DNA of 38,453 nucleotides from an uncultured Chitinophagaceae bacterium (GCA_937858715.1 CALLZY010000008.1:1-38453), one strand, 5' to 3'. Positions 17,427 to 26,347 are shown, numbered from the stretch's first letter. The notes: generated from the sequence alone by a model not told the origin. Made by a program: numbers and translations.

Positions 17427-17969
17427 TTATCCTCCCTGACAAATAAAAAGAAACAGGAGAAAAGCCGGAGTGTCAAGCCGCAGACGCAGTAATTGTAAGG
17501 CACGGGCCTTTTGGGTTTTTACAGTATTAATAGAAACCCCAAGATGTTTTGCAATTTCTTCATTTTTAAGAGACTCAAAATAAGCCAGTTTTAAAACAGT
17601 CCGGCATCCTTCGGGCAGTGCTTCAATTGCTCTTTGAATCTGCCCAATCACTTCAGCCCTGATTATTAAGTCTAAGCCCTTCTCGTTCTCCTCAACTTGA
17701 TTATTTGTATAGGCAGAAGCAAATTTTTGTTTCGATTTGCTATCTCTTAGTAAGTTATAACTGGTGTTTCGGATAGCAGTATATACATAACTTTTGGCGG
17801 CCATTTCGTTTTCTGTAACTATGTTTTGCTTCCACATTTTTAAAAACACATCCTGAACAACATCCTCAGCCGCAGCCCTATCTTCAACAATTTTATAGGC
17901 AAAATAAAAAAGCCTGGAATAGTTTTCCTTAAAAAATGATTCTATATGAAATTGATTGCCCTGTTTCAT
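17427..17969 (-). CDS. ECF RNA polymerase sigma factor (FecI-like)
   Basis: A 180-aa extracytoplasmic-function sigma factor. Region 2 spans about residues 10-75 (YSRLFYFAYKIVEDRAAAED, then VVQDVFLKMWKQ), which binds core polymerase and the -10 element; region 4 spans about 115-168 (LPEGCRTVLKLAYFESLKNE, then EIAKHLGVSINTVKTQKARA), a helix-turn-helix for the -35 element. The short tail (DTPAFLLFLFICQGG) is hydrophobic and unassigned. It heads the row sigma - thioredoxin - FecR - SusC - SusD - TlpA - LytTR and is expected to activate at least susC and its downstream genes after release by FecR. Confidence 0.95.
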   Translation of the reverse strand: MKQGNQFHIESFFKENYSRLFYFAYKIVEDRAAAEDVVQDVFLKMWKQNIVTENEMAAKSYVYTAIRNTSYNLLRDSKSKQKFASAYTNNQVEENEKGLDLIIRAEVIGQIQRAIEALPEGCRTVLKLAYFESLKNEEIAKHLGVSINTVKTQKARALQLLRLRLDTPAFLLFLFICQGG

Positions 17970-18083
17970 GCGGATGTTGTAAATATAATGCAGTTGATCA
18001 ATTTAACTTAGCTAATACCGGCCGATAAATCCCGTTAACACCTGCAATCCTTATCTTTTTATACCCTTACCTTTCAAAAAAGC

Positions 18084-18929
18084 TTATAGCCGCATTGCTT
18101 CTGCAGCGGCCCGCACATAATGCCCGCCAAAAAGAACGGCATGTACCAGCAACGGATATGCCTGAGCAAACCGTAACCGCTGTTCCCAGTCTTTTTCCAA
18201 GGGGTATGTTGCGTTATATACATCGTAGAATTTGGGATCAAACCCACCAAAGAGCTTCGCCATGCCAATATCCATCTCCCGGTGTCCGCAATACACAGCC
18301 GGATCAATCAATGCCGCAGCACCTCCTGCTGTAATTAAATAATTGCCACCCCACAAATCTCCATGCAGCAATGACGGCTTTTCTTCGGGAAACAATTCCT
18401 GTAAATGGTTACAGAAGAAATCAGCAGTCATTAAATCACCGGTGGAGAAAAACCCGGAATCGTATAACTGTTCTGCAAGTGGCATTATGCGGCATGATGT
18501 GTAAAACTCAGTCCAGTTGCTATAAAGAGTATTTCGCTGCGGTAAACGGCCAATATAGTTATCATGCTGCCAGCCAAAAGCCGCCTGTTCCTGTTGGTGC
18601 AAATGTGCCAGTCCGGCACCAAATCCTTCCCAGCTTTGTGCTGAGGGAGCATCTTTTTCCAGCCACTCCAGCAACAGGTATTGTTGTGTTTCCGCCACTC
18701 CAAATTGCATCACTTCAGGCAACTTGAGGTTACAGCTATTACGGAGTGTATTAAGGCCTTCTGCCTCCCGTTCAAACATTTGCGGGTATAGTGCTGCATC
18801 ATTTACTTTTAAGAAAAATTTTTCATTCTTTCTATACAGGCAAAAGGCATGGTTAATATCTCCGCCATGAACTGTTTCGTATCTGTTCACGGAAATATTG
18901 CAGGCTTCAATAATGCTTTGCAAATACAT
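18084..18929 (-). CDS. Fructosamine/ketosamine-3-kinase family protein
   Basis: A 281-aa small-molecule kinase with the aminoglycoside-phosphotransferase-like fold. The glycine-rich N-terminal lobe contains VHGGDINHAFCL and the ATP-anchoring Lys41 (KFFLKVND). The catalytic loop is LLHGDLWGGNY (His189, Asp191, Asn196), with HGDLW characteristic of fructosamine kinases, and the metal-binding Asp209 follows in ALIDPAVYCGHREMDIGM. Family members phosphorylate sugar adducts on proteins or free amines (deglycation). Length matches bacterial members (about 280-290 aa). It stands alone on the minus strand, back to back with the M16 peptidase gene, and no operon partner points to a specific substrate. 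Confidence 0.9.
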   Translation of the reverse strand: MYLQSIIEACNISVNRYETVHGGDINHAFCLYRKNEKFFLKVNDAALYPQMFEREAEGLNTLRNSCNLKLPEVMQFGVAETQQYLLLEWLEKDAPSAQSWEGFGAGLAHLHQQEQAAFGWQHDNYIGRLPQRNTLYSNWTEFYTSCRIMPLAEQLYDSGFFSTGDLMTADFFCNHLQELFPEEKPSLLHGDLWGGNYLITAGGAAALIDPAVYCGHREMDIGMAKLFGGFDPKFYDVYNATYPLEKDWEQRLRFAQAYPLLVHAVLFGGHYVRAAAEAMRL

Positions 18930-19051
18930 AGCTTAAAATTACAACACTTACCCTGGAACACTATACCCAGCATCCGCTCATCCATTTAGAGCATTTTTAT
19001 TTCCCAATGCAGTCACTTATAAATACTTTTACATCTATTAAAAATTGTTTT

Positions 19052-21889
19052 ATGAAACTGGTAAAGCACTTCTTTCTTTTTATTCTTTTTGCTTTTATTC
19101 TTATTACCGTTAAGGCACAAATCAATACGGATCAGCCTATGCCGGTTGACCCAAAAGTAAAAATCGGACGACTGCCCAACGGCATGACCTACTACATCCG
19201 CCACAATGCCAAACCCGAGCAACGAGTGGAACTCCGCCTTGTAGTAAACGCAGGCTCTGTACTGGAAGACCAGGACCAGCTGGGCCTTGCGCACTTTATG
19301 GAGCACATGAACTTTAATGGCACAAAACGTTTTCCAAAAAATGAACTCGTCAGCTACCTGCAAAGTATCGGGGTAGAGTTTGGCGCCGACCTTAATGCTT
19401 ACACAAGTTTTGACGAAACCGTTTATATGCTGCCCGTGCCTACCGATAAGCCTGGCCTGGTTGATAAAGGCCTTGAAATCCTTGAAGACTGGGCACACAA
19501 TGCCCTGCTTGACTCTGCCGAGATTGAAAAGGAAAGAGGTGTTGTAATTGAAGAGTGGAGGCTCAGCCGCGGCGCTGATGAAAGAATGATGAAGCAAACC
19601 CTTCCTGTTCAGTACAAAGGCTCTTTATATGCAGACAGGCTTCCCATTGGCAATAAAACATCACTCGAAACATTTTCTCATGCTGCATTGAAACGTTTTT
19701 ATAAAGAATGGTATCGCCCCGACCTGCAGGCTATCGTAGTAACAGGCGATATTGATGTAAACGAAATGGAAGAAAAGATAAAGAATGTATTTGGTGATAT
19801 ACCCGCTTCCGCAAACCCAAGAAAAAGGGAAAGCTTTAATGTGCCCGACCATAACGAAACATTATCTGTTGTGGCAAAAGACAAAGAAGCCGCATTCCCG
19901 TCTGTTGAAATTCTGTATAAGAAAGAAGTACAGCCCGAAGTGACGGTAGGAGATTATGTACGCTATATGAACAGCCAGATATTTACCGGCATGCTGAATA
20001 ACCGCTTCAGGGAACTTGCATTAAAACCTAACCCGCCATTTGTAGGTGCCGGCTCCTATTACGGCAGCAGTTATGCCCGCACCAAAGATGCCTATCAGTT
20101 GTATGCAAACAGCAGCGATACCGGCATTGCCCGTACCATAAACACACTGCTTGAAGAAAACAGAAGGGTGCTGCTTTACGGCTTTAACAGCTCGGAGTTT
20201 GAACTGCAGAAAAAGCAAATATTGAGCACTTACGAAAAAATGTTTAACGAAAGAGAGAAGCAGGAGTCGGCAAACTATGTCGGTGAATATGTAAACAACT
20301 TCCTGGTTAACGAACCCATACCCGGTATTGAATGGGAATATGATTTTGTAAAGCAATACCTGGCACAGGCCAGGCTGGAAGATATTAACAAGCTGGCCGC
20401 AAAATGGATAACCAAAGAAAATATGGTGGTAACTGTCAATGCACCCGAGAAAGACGGCGTAAAAATTCCTTCAGCAGAAGATATAAGCAAACTGGTGGCT
20501 GATGTGGAAACTGCCAAACTTGAACCTGTTAAAGAAAAGGTGCTGGCAACCGCCCTGCTTGACGCATCAAAAATCAAAGCCGGTAAAATCATCAGCAGTA
20601 AAGCAGATGAAGAAGTGGGCATCACTACTTTCAAACTGTCGAACGGTGCGACCGTAATACTAAAGAGCACCAATTTTAAAAACGATGAAATTCTCTTCAG
20701 GTCATTTAGCAAGGGCGGACAATCATTGTCAAAGGACGCAGATCATTATTCTGCCCTGTATGCATCACAGGTTATTGCACAAAGTGGTGTGGGCAATTTT
20801 ACTGCTGTTGACCTTGGCAACATGCTAAAAGGAAAAGGCACATCACTTTCACCCACAATTGGTATGTACAGCGAAGGAATGAACGGCAGCACAAAGCCTA
20901 AAGAAACAGAAACCCTGCTTCAGCTGATACATCTTTATTTTACAGCTCCACGCAAAGACAACGAAGCATTTGAATCGTTTAAAACAAAACAGAAACAATT
21001 ATACGGCAATCTTTCAGCTGATCCTAATTTCTATTTCAACGGAGAGTTTGCAAAACTGATGAGCAAAAACCATCCCCGTGCAACCGGTTTGCCAAAGCCA
21101 GAAGATTTTGATAAGATAAAACTCGACCGCAGTTTCCAGATATATAAAGAACGTTTTGCAAATGCTGCTGATTTTACCTTCCTTTTTGTAGGCGCCATTG
21201 ATGAAGAAACCATCAAGCCTCTGCTGGAAAAATATATTGCCAGCCTTCCTGCATCACCCAAAAAAGAGGTGTACAAAGATTTGGGCATCCGTCCTCCGGT
21301 CGGAAAAATCGAAAAAGTAATCAATAAAGGCTCTGATCCTAAGAGTATGGTTTTAATGGTGTTTAACAAACCCACTCCTTACAACAGCAAAGATGCATTT
21401 GCCTTAACCAGCCTGTCGGATGTGATGAATATTAAACTGATTGAACAACTGCGTGAAGAAAAAGGCGGAGTGTATGGTGCCGGCACAATGGGCAGTATGA
21501 GCCGTATTCCTTACCAGTCATCAACTTTTTATATCAATTTCCCATGTTCTCCCGATAACGTGGATATGCTTAGTAAGGCAGCACTGGATGAAATGAAAAA
21601 AATAATTACCACTGGTGTAACAAAAGAAGATCTTGAAAAAATAAAAGAGCAGCAACGCCGCAAGCTTGAAGTGGAAATGAAGCAGAACCAGTTCTGGATG
21701 AGCAATCTTTACGATGCTTATTTCTTCGGCACCAGGCCTGCCGACATTTTGCAGAAACCAAAAATGACCGAAGGGCTTACTTCGAAGATGATACAGGATG
21801 CAGCTAAAAAGTATATTAATCTCAACAGCTATATCAGGGCAACATTGAAGCCCGATAAAAATGAAGAAAAACCATTGAAAGGATTTTAA
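19052..21889 (+). CDS. M16-family zinc metallopeptidase (two-domain, secreted)
   Basis: A 945-aa periplasmic or surface peptidase starting at ATG 19052 with a signal peptide (MKLVKHFFLFILFAFILITV, ending KAQ). The frame runs up to 19007, but the first 15 codons are not needed. The inverted zinc motif HFMEH gives His81, Glu84 and His85; the distal zinc ligand is Glu168 in ERGVVIEEWRL. A second M16-like half (from about 520) lacks HXXEH and has the closing-domain signature EEKGGVYGAGTMGSMSR. This is the pitrilysin-like clam-shell arrangement for degrading peptides inside a chamber. A terminator follows. It lies about 1 kb from the sigma end of the SusCD locus but is divergent from it; a link through peptide processing is speculation. 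Confidence 0.94.
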   Translation: MKLVKHFFLFILFAFILITVKAQINTDQPMPVDPKVKIGRLPNGMTYYIRHNAKPEQRVELRLVVNAGSVLEDQDQLGLAHFMEHMNFNGTKRFPKNELVSYLQSIGVEFGADLNAYTSFDETVYMLPVPTDKPGLVDKGLEILEDWAHNALLDSAEIEKERGVVIEEWRLSRGADERMMKQTLPVQYKGSLYADRLPIGNKTSLETFSHAALKRFYKEWYRPDLQAIVVTGDIDVNEMEEKIKNVFGDIPASANPRKRESFNVPDHNETLSVVAKDKEAAFPSVEILYKKEVQPEVTVGDYVRYMNSQIFTGMLNNRFRELALKPNPPFVGAGSYYGSSYARTKDAYQLYANSSDTGIARTINTLLEENRRVLLYGFNSSEFELQKKQILSTYEKMFNEREKQESANYVGEYVNNFLVNEPIPGIEWEYDFVKQYLAQARLEDINKLAAKWITKENMVVTVNAPEKDGVKIPSAEDISKLVADVETAKLEPVKEKVLATALLDASKIKAGKIISSKADEEVGITTFKLSNGATVILKSTNFKNDEILFRSFSKGGQSLSKDADHYSALYASQVIAQSGVGNFTAVDLGNMLKGKGTSLSPTIGMYSEGMNGSTKPKETETLLQLIHLYFTAPRKDNEAFESFKTKQKQLYGNLSADPNFYFNGEFAKLMSKNHPRATGLPKPEDFDKIKLDRSFQIYKERFANAADFTFLFVGAIDEETIKPLLEKYIASLPASPKKEVYKDLGIRPPVGKIEKVINKGSDPKSMVLMVFNKPTPYNSKDAFALTSLSDVMNIKLIEQLREEKGGVYGAGTMGSMSRIPYQSSTFYINFPCSPDNVDMLSKAALDEMKKIITTGVTKEDLEKIKEQQRRKLEVEMKQNQFWMSNLYDAYFFGTRPADILQKPKMTEGLTSKMIQDAAKKYINLNSYIRATLKPDKNEEKPLKGF

Positions 21890-21922
21890 GAATCCGGCAG
21901 TTTCTTAATTTTCCTGTACACA

Positions 21923-21961
21923 CCGGCGGCCGCTGCATTAAAACAGCAGTCGTCGGTTTTT
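21923..21961 (+). terminator. Rho-independent terminator after the M16 peptidase gene
   Basis: A 13-bp stem pairs CCGGCGGCCGCTG (21923-21935) with CAGCAGTCGTCGG (21944-21956), with two G-U pairs and one mismatch, around an 8-nt loop. Five T residues follow (21957-21961). It begins 33 nt after the stop codon at 21889. Confidence 0.85.
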
Positions 21962-21988
21962 CATACCTTACTGAATAAATTCAGGAAT

Positions 21989-22771
21989 ATGTTTAAAATG
22001 AATGCCGGGGCATGGATTGGTTTGGCGGGTGCAATTATCGGGATAGTTGTTGCCATCGCCGCCGTTTTGATGACAGCTGACTCGTCAGGTCTCTACATAA
22101 CACTTGGTACCCTGATTATTATTGGCGGCATGATTTTCCTGTTCTATAAACTCTTTTTTGGGCCTATACTGAATGCAAACAGGCTGCAAAAAACAGGTTT
22201 ACCGGGAACTGCAACAATCCTGGAAGTGAAAGACACCGGAGTAACCATCAACAACAATCCCCAAGTAAAACTAAAACTGGAAGTTAAAAACAGCTTAGGT
22301 CAGAAGTACACTACCGATTGCCGTGTGCTGGTTTCAAGAATTAACCCTAATGCCTTCTTGCCAGGAATGGAAATTCCTGTAAAGATTGACCCCAAAAATG
22401 AGATGAATGTGGTATTTGACGTTTCAGGCAAAGTCCGGAATGCTCACCCGTTTGCCGATACACAAGTAAATACAGTGGCTCTTACTGCAGAGTTAGAACA
22501 AATGCAAAAGGAAAATGACGCTATAAAACTATCTGGAAAAACGGCAAGGGCTATCATAAAAAAATTCACCTGGCTTGGAATAAATGTAAATGGGAATAAC
22601 CCGTATGTAGAATTAGAAATAGAGGTACTGCCCGAAAACTCCGCCTCATTTGGCGGTAAAACAAAGGGTGTAATTGCAGAAACATCTGTAAACAGGTTTC
22701 AGCCGGGTTGTGAGATAACAGTTAAATATGATTACTACGATAACAGTAAAATTGCAGTTGAGCATTCATAA
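21989..22771 (+). CDS. Membrane protein with two repeated DUF3592-like domains
   Basis: A 260-aa protein of unknown function. Two membrane helices lie at about residues 7-28 and 34-56, leaving a short loop. The soluble part contains two related beta domains: residues 69-145 (GLPGTATILEVKDTGVTINN) and 180-258 (LSGKTARAIIKKFTWLGINV), each with NPxVxLxxEV and a closing FxPGxEIxVKxD pattern. This is the layout of DUF3592-type membrane proteins, where the motif G-x-A-x-I usually follows the membrane segment; duplication inside one protein is easily seen here. No neighbour suggests a role: the gene stands between a terminator and an aminotransferase. The start could be Met1 or Met4. Confidence 0.75.
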   Translation: MFKMNAGAWIGLAGAIIGIVVAIAAVLMTADSSGLYITLGTLIIIGGMIFLFYKLFFGPILNANRLQKTGLPGTATILEVKDTGVTINNNPQVKLKLEVKNSLGQKYTTDCRVLVSRINPNAFLPGMEIPVKIDPKNEMNVVFDVSGKVRNAHPFADTQVNTVALTAELEQMQKENDAIKLSGKTARAIIKKFTWLGINVNGNNPYVELEIEVLPENSASFGGKTKGVIAETSVNRFQPGCEITVKYDYYDNSKIAVEHS

Positions 22772-22793
22772 AAAACAGCTAGTTTCATTTTCT

Positions 22794-22801
22794 TACATTT
22801 G
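22794..22801 (+). promoter_or_regulatory. TAnnTTTG -7 box upstream of the aminotransferase
   Basis: TACATTTG matches the Bacteroidota -7 consensus and ends 14 nt before the ATG at 22816, so the 5' leader would be about 10 nt. No clear -33 TTTG lies at the expected distance. Confidence 0.35.
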
Positions 22802-22815
22802 CCGCAAAAAATGGC

Positions 22816-24072
22816 ATGAAGCTTTCCTATCTTTCTGAAACACTGATTGGTTCCGAAATAGTAAAATTAGGCAACGAGATAAAAGAAAAAATCCGCCAGG
22901 GCGAACGCATTTATAATTTTACCATTGGCGATTTTGATCCTTCCATTTTTCCTATTCCGCAGGAACTGGAAGAGGCAATTGTAGATGCTTACCGCAAGCA
23001 CTTCACTAACTATCCTATTGCCGAAGGCAACCCAGACCTCCGGGAAGCAATTCAATCTTTTATAAAAGATACAGAAGGGCTTAGTTATGGAATGAATGAA
23101 ATATTGGTGGCCTCCGGTGGGCGGCCGCTTATTTATGCACTGTTCAGAGCTATATGTGATGCTGGAGATAAGGTGATTTATGCTGTGCCATCATGGAATA
23201 ACAACCACTACACTCACTTTGTAAATGGCGAGCATGTGGTGGTGGAAGCTGGTGCTGATACCAATTTTATGCCTTCGGCTGCATCCATCAGGCCGCATAT
23301 AAAAGGCGCTACTATGCTGGCACTGTGTTCTCCGCAAAACCCGACCGGCACCACCTTCAGCAAAGAAGAACTGGAAGCCATTTGCGACCTTGTAATTGAA
23401 GAAAACAATACAAGGAGTGAAAATGAAAAGAAGCTGTATGTTATGTTTGATCAGATGTATTGGCACCTTACTTACGGCAACATTAAACACTACGATCCTG
23501 TTTCGCTGAGACCCGAAATGCACCACTATACCATTTACATTGATGCCATCAGCAAAGTATTTGCAGCAACCGGTGTAAGAGTAGGCTGGGCATTAGGCCC
23601 GGCCACTGTAATTTCCAAGATGAAAGCAATGCTCACACATATTGGCGCATGGGCACCCATGGCCGAACAAAAAGCAGTGGCACAGTTCCTGGGCAAAAGA
23701 GAAGCTATCAAAAACTATCTTACCAACTTCAAATCCGAAGTGGAAGAAAGGCTGCAACGGATTTACGAAGGCTTTATCAAAATGAAAAGTGATGGATTTC
23801 CGGTTGATGCTATTACACCGGAAGCAGCTATCTACCTTACCGTTAAAATAGACCTGACCGGTAAAAGTAATCCCGATGGAACAACACTGACATCACAAAG
23901 CGATGTTACAGCTTACCTGCTCAACCAGGCAAGTCTTGCCCTGGTTCCTTTTTCTGCTTTTGGTGCCGACAAAAATTCTCCCTGGTACAGGCTGAGTGTG
24001 GGCACTTGTAAAAAAGAAGAAATCCATGAAGTGTTTGGAAAACTCAGGGAAGCATTGAGTGTGCTTCAATAG
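22816..24072 (+). CDS. PLP-dependent aminotransferase, class I/II
   Basis: A 418-aa fold-type I aminotransferase. Visible active-site features: the SPQNPTGT motif (Asn175), Asp212 in YVMFDQMYW which contacts the pyridine nitrogen of PLP, the Schiff-base Lys247 in AISKVFAATGVRVGW, and Arg255 nearby. The N-terminal part has IYNFTIGDFDPSIFPIP and the substrate-gating NYPIAEGNPDLREAI. The family converts an amino acid and 2-oxoglutarate to the 2-oxo acid and glutamate; the amino acid cannot be told from sequence, though the aspartate/tyrosine subgroup is closest. An ATG at 22811 is followed at once by TGA, so 22816 is the proper start. It is probably a single-gene unit with a promoter box immediately upstream. 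Confidence 0.92.
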   Translation: MKLSYLSETLIGSEIVKLGNEIKEKIRQGERIYNFTIGDFDPSIFPIPQELEEAIVDAYRKHFTNYPIAEGNPDLREAIQSFIKDTEGLSYGMNEILVASGGRPLIYALFRAICDAGDKVIYAVPSWNNNHYTHFVNGEHVVVEAGADTNFMPSAASIRPHIKGATMLALCSPQNPTGTTFSKEELEAICDLVIEENNTRSENEKKLYVMFDQMYWHLTYGNIKHYDPVSLRPEMHHYTIYIDAISKVFAATGVRVGWALGPATVISKMKAMLTHIGAWAPMAEQKAVAQFLGKREAIKNYLTNFKSEVEERLQRIYEGFIKMKSDGFPVDAITPEAAIYLTVKIDLTGKSNPDGTTLTSQSDVTAYLLNQASLALVPFSAFGADKNSPWYRLSVGTCKKEEIHEVFGKLREALSVLQ

Positions 24073-24093
24073 ACAAAACAAATAATACGCAGA

Positions 24094-24222
24094 TTAATGC
24101 CTTACTGAAGGGCAACCACAACCCTTTCCGCCACGGTTGTTGCCGGAATAATAATTTCGGTTGCACGCCGCCAGAAAACTGACAACGAGTAGTATCAATG
24201 CTATCTTGCTGATTATTCTCAT
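24094..24222 (-). CDS. Tiny lipoprotein, 42 aa
   Basis: A complete small gene between two plus-strand genes. It starts MRIISKIALILLVVSFLAAC, a signal peptide with lipobox FLAAC that places the lipidated Cys at residue 20. The 22-residue mature part is NRNYYSGNN, then a glycine/cysteine-rich RGGKGCGCPSVRH. A charged start, hydrophobic core, exact lipobox and in-frame stop are unlikely by chance. No function is known to me; small Cys-containing lipoproteins of this sort occur in Bacteroidota. The other two cysteines (CGC) could bind metal or form a disulfide (inference). Confidence 0.7.
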   Translation of the reverse strand: MRIISKIALILLVVSFLAACNRNYYSGNNRGGKGCGCPSVRH

Positions 24223-24297
24223 AATTTGGAAGTTCTAAAATAAAACTATTTTAGGAGCAATTTAGTATCCTGTCGGCTAAAAACAGGGAAATTTAAC

Positions 24298-25410
24298 ATG
24301 GAGCAGACCGAAAAAGGTAAAAAACCGCAGAAACTCCGCATTCTTGTTACCCCGCTCAACTGGGGGCTGGGACATGCCACCCGATGCATCCCCGTCATCC
24401 GGGAACTGCTGGCGCAGGGTTGCGAAGTCATCATCGGCAGCAGCGGCCCTTCTGTTGTATTGCTTAAAAAAGAATTTCCTGGCCTGCACCATATTGAAGC
24501 TCCGGCATACACAGTAAGATACAGCCGCCGTAAGTGGTTCTTTTCCTTAAAACTTTTATTGCAATTTCCTAAACTGAAAAAACAGGTAACCAAAGAAAAT
24601 GAATGGCTGCAGGAGATAGTTGACCGATACAGCATTGATGCTGTTATTTCAGATAACAGGTTTGGGGTGTACCACAGAAAAGTTCCGTCAGTAATTATGA
24701 CACACCAACTTGCCATAAAAACGGGCTTAGGCACAGTGGCAAATTATTTTGCACAGAAAAAAAATTACGACTATCTCAGTAAATTTTTCACTTGCTGGGT
24801 TCCCGATTTTCCTGATAAGCCCGGCCTGGCAGGAACATTATCACACCCGCAAAAAAAACCGTCTTTTCCGGTTATTTATATTGGTTCTTTAACCCGGTTT
24901 GTAAAAAGCGAAACAGCAGAAATAAAAAAACATCTGCTGATTATTCTTTCCGGCCCGGAACCTCAACGAACAATTTTTGAAAACAAAATACTTGATGATA
25001 TTCACCGCTACAACGGCACAGCCACCATTGTAAGAGGATTGCCCGGATCTGCATCACTTATCCCCTCATCTAATTCCATACAAGTGTTTAACCACCTGCC
25101 GGCAGAAGAACTGAATGAAGAAATGCTGAAAGCGGAATACATCATCAGCCGCACCGGCTACACTACCATCATGGACATTGCAGCATTGGGTAAAAAGAGC
25201 ATCCTAATTCCCACACCAGGGCAGAGCGAACAGGAATACCTGGGCAGACTTTGCATTGAAGAGCAAACTGCTTTTATTATTGCCCAAAACAAATTCTCGT
25301 TGCTGTCTGCAATCGAAGCAGCCTCTCAATTTGCATACAAGCCAATGCCCACGGCGGATCATACCTTATTGATGACAGCCGTTCAGCACTTCCTTTCAGC
25401 ACTTCGGTAA
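24298..25410 (+). CDS. Glycosyltransferase, MurG/UGT-like fold (GT-B)
   Basis: A 370-aa GT-B glycosyltransferase. Residues 14-33 (RILVTPLNWGLGHATRCIPV) hold the glycine-rich acceptor-side loop like that of MurG, and 280-330 hold the nucleotide-sugar-binding half (EYIISRTGYTTIMDIAALGK, then SILIPTPGQSEQEYLG). It resembles proteins annotated as UDP-N-acetylglucosamine:LPS transferases, and members of the TIGR00661-like group. Sugar and acceptor are unknown. No lipopolysaccharide or capsule genes are next to it. It ends 34 nt before the EamA transporter gene, and a promoter box lies in that gap. Confidence 0.85.
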   Translation: MEQTEKGKKPQKLRILVTPLNWGLGHATRCIPVIRELLAQGCEVIIGSSGPSVVLLKKEFPGLHHIEAPAYTVRYSRRKWFFSLKLLLQFPKLKKQVTKENEWLQEIVDRYSIDAVISDNRFGVYHRKVPSVIMTHQLAIKTGLGTVANYFAQKKNYDYLSKFFTCWVPDFPDKPGLAGTLSHPQKKPSFPVIYIGSLTRFVKSETAEIKKHLLIILSGPEPQRTIFENKILDDIHRYNGTATIVRGLPGSASLIPSSNSIQVFNHLPAEELNEEMLKAEYIISRTGYTTIMDIAALGKKSILIPTPGQSEQEYLGRLCIEEQTAFIIAQNKFSLLSAIEAASQFAYKPMPTADHTLLMTAVQHFLSALR

Positions 25411-25419
25411 AGCATCCGT

Positions 25420-25427
25420 TACCTTTG
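25420..25427 (+). promoter_or_regulatory. TAnnTTTG -7 box upstream of the EamA transporter
   Basis: TACCTTTG matches the Bacteroidota -7 consensus and lies 17 nt before ATG 25445. A convincing -33 TTTG is not visible. Confidence 0.4.
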
Positions 25428-25444
25428 CCCCGTTTTACAAGAAG

Positions 25445-26344
25445 ATGAAACAGCAAAACACCACAGCACATATTGCCGTTTTGTTTACCAACCTGTTCTT
25501 TGCCCTCAATTTCAGTTTGGTAAAATTCATTTCGCCTTCGGTGGTGGGGCCTTTTGGCCTTAACCTGTTGCGGGTGAGTATCAGTCTTGTGCTTTTCTGG
25601 ACACTCTGGCTTTTTAGCAAAAACAAAACCGGTATCCGCAAAAAAGATATTGGCCGCTTTGCTCTTTGCGGCCTTACAGGTGTGGCTGTTAACCAGGTAC
25701 TTTTTATCAAGGGCCTTACGATGACCTCTACCGTTCACGCATCATTGCTGATGTTGTGTACACCTCTGCTCATTACGCTTTTTGCATTTTGGATATTGAA
25801 AGAAAAGGTTACGTTGCTTAAAGCAGCCGGACTGGCTTTGGGTATTGGCGGTGCTATACTGCTGATTATGTCAAAAGAAAAAAATGGCACTGCCGATATG
25901 TGGGGCGATGTGATTATTGTACTCAATGCCGTGTCCTATACTTTTTACTTTATATTGGTGAAGCCTCTTATGCAAACCTACTCACCGTTGCATGTGGTAC
26001 GCTGGGTATTTACTTTTGGTGTTTTACTTATCCTTCCGGTCGGATTTACACAGTTTCGGGCAGTTGACTGGTCTCTGTTTGATGCCAGCCGCTATACGGC
26101 TCTTGGCGTAATTATCGTATGCGGAACATTTCTGGCTTACTGCTTCAATGCATTTGGAATTAAATATCTTGGTGCAGGCATCACCGGTTCGTATATCTAC
26201 ACACAACCTGTATTTGCAGCCATCATTGCTGCTGTCTTTCTTAATGAAAAATTTACAGCCGAAAAAATACTGGCCGGAGCACTCATTTTTACCGGAGTCT
26301 TTTTGGTAAGCCGTAAAACAGCCCCGCCGGTTATAGAGGAGTAA
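25445..26344 (+). CDS. EamA/DMT-superfamily transporter (putative exporter)
   Basis: A 299-aa integral membrane protein with about ten hydrophobic helices in two homologous EamA halves: residues about 8-140 (FALNFSLVKFISPSVVGPFG, GLTMTSTVHASLLMLCTPL) and 155-290 (LNAVSYTFYFILVKPLMQTY, then GAGITGSYIYTQPVFAAIIA). Members export amino acids, nucleosides or other metabolites, or take part in lipid and drug export; substrates are not predictable from sequence. The C-terminus meets the SixA gene on the opposite strand with a 3-nt gap, so the two genes are convergent. Confidence 0.92.
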   Translation: MKQQNTTAHIAVLFTNLFFALNFSLVKFISPSVVGPFGLNLLRVSISLVLFWTLWLFSKNKTGIRKKDIGRFALCGLTGVAVNQVLFIKGLTMTSTVHASLLMLCTPLLITLFAFWILKEKVTLLKAAGLALGIGGAILLIMSKEKNGTADMWGDVIIVLNAVSYTFYFILVKPLMQTYSPLHVVRWVFTFGVLLILPVGFTQFRAVDWSLFDASRYTALGVIIVCGTFLAYCFNAFGIKYLGAGITGSYIYTQPVFAAIIAAVFLNEKFTAEKILAGALIFTGVFLVSRKTAPPVIEE

Positions 26345-26347
26345 TAC

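Noticed and set aside
19013-19597. Antisense frame (194 codons) opposite the start of the M16 peptidase gene.
   Set aside because: The opposite strand has an intact signal peptide and HXXEH zinc motif; the antisense product matches nothing recognisable.
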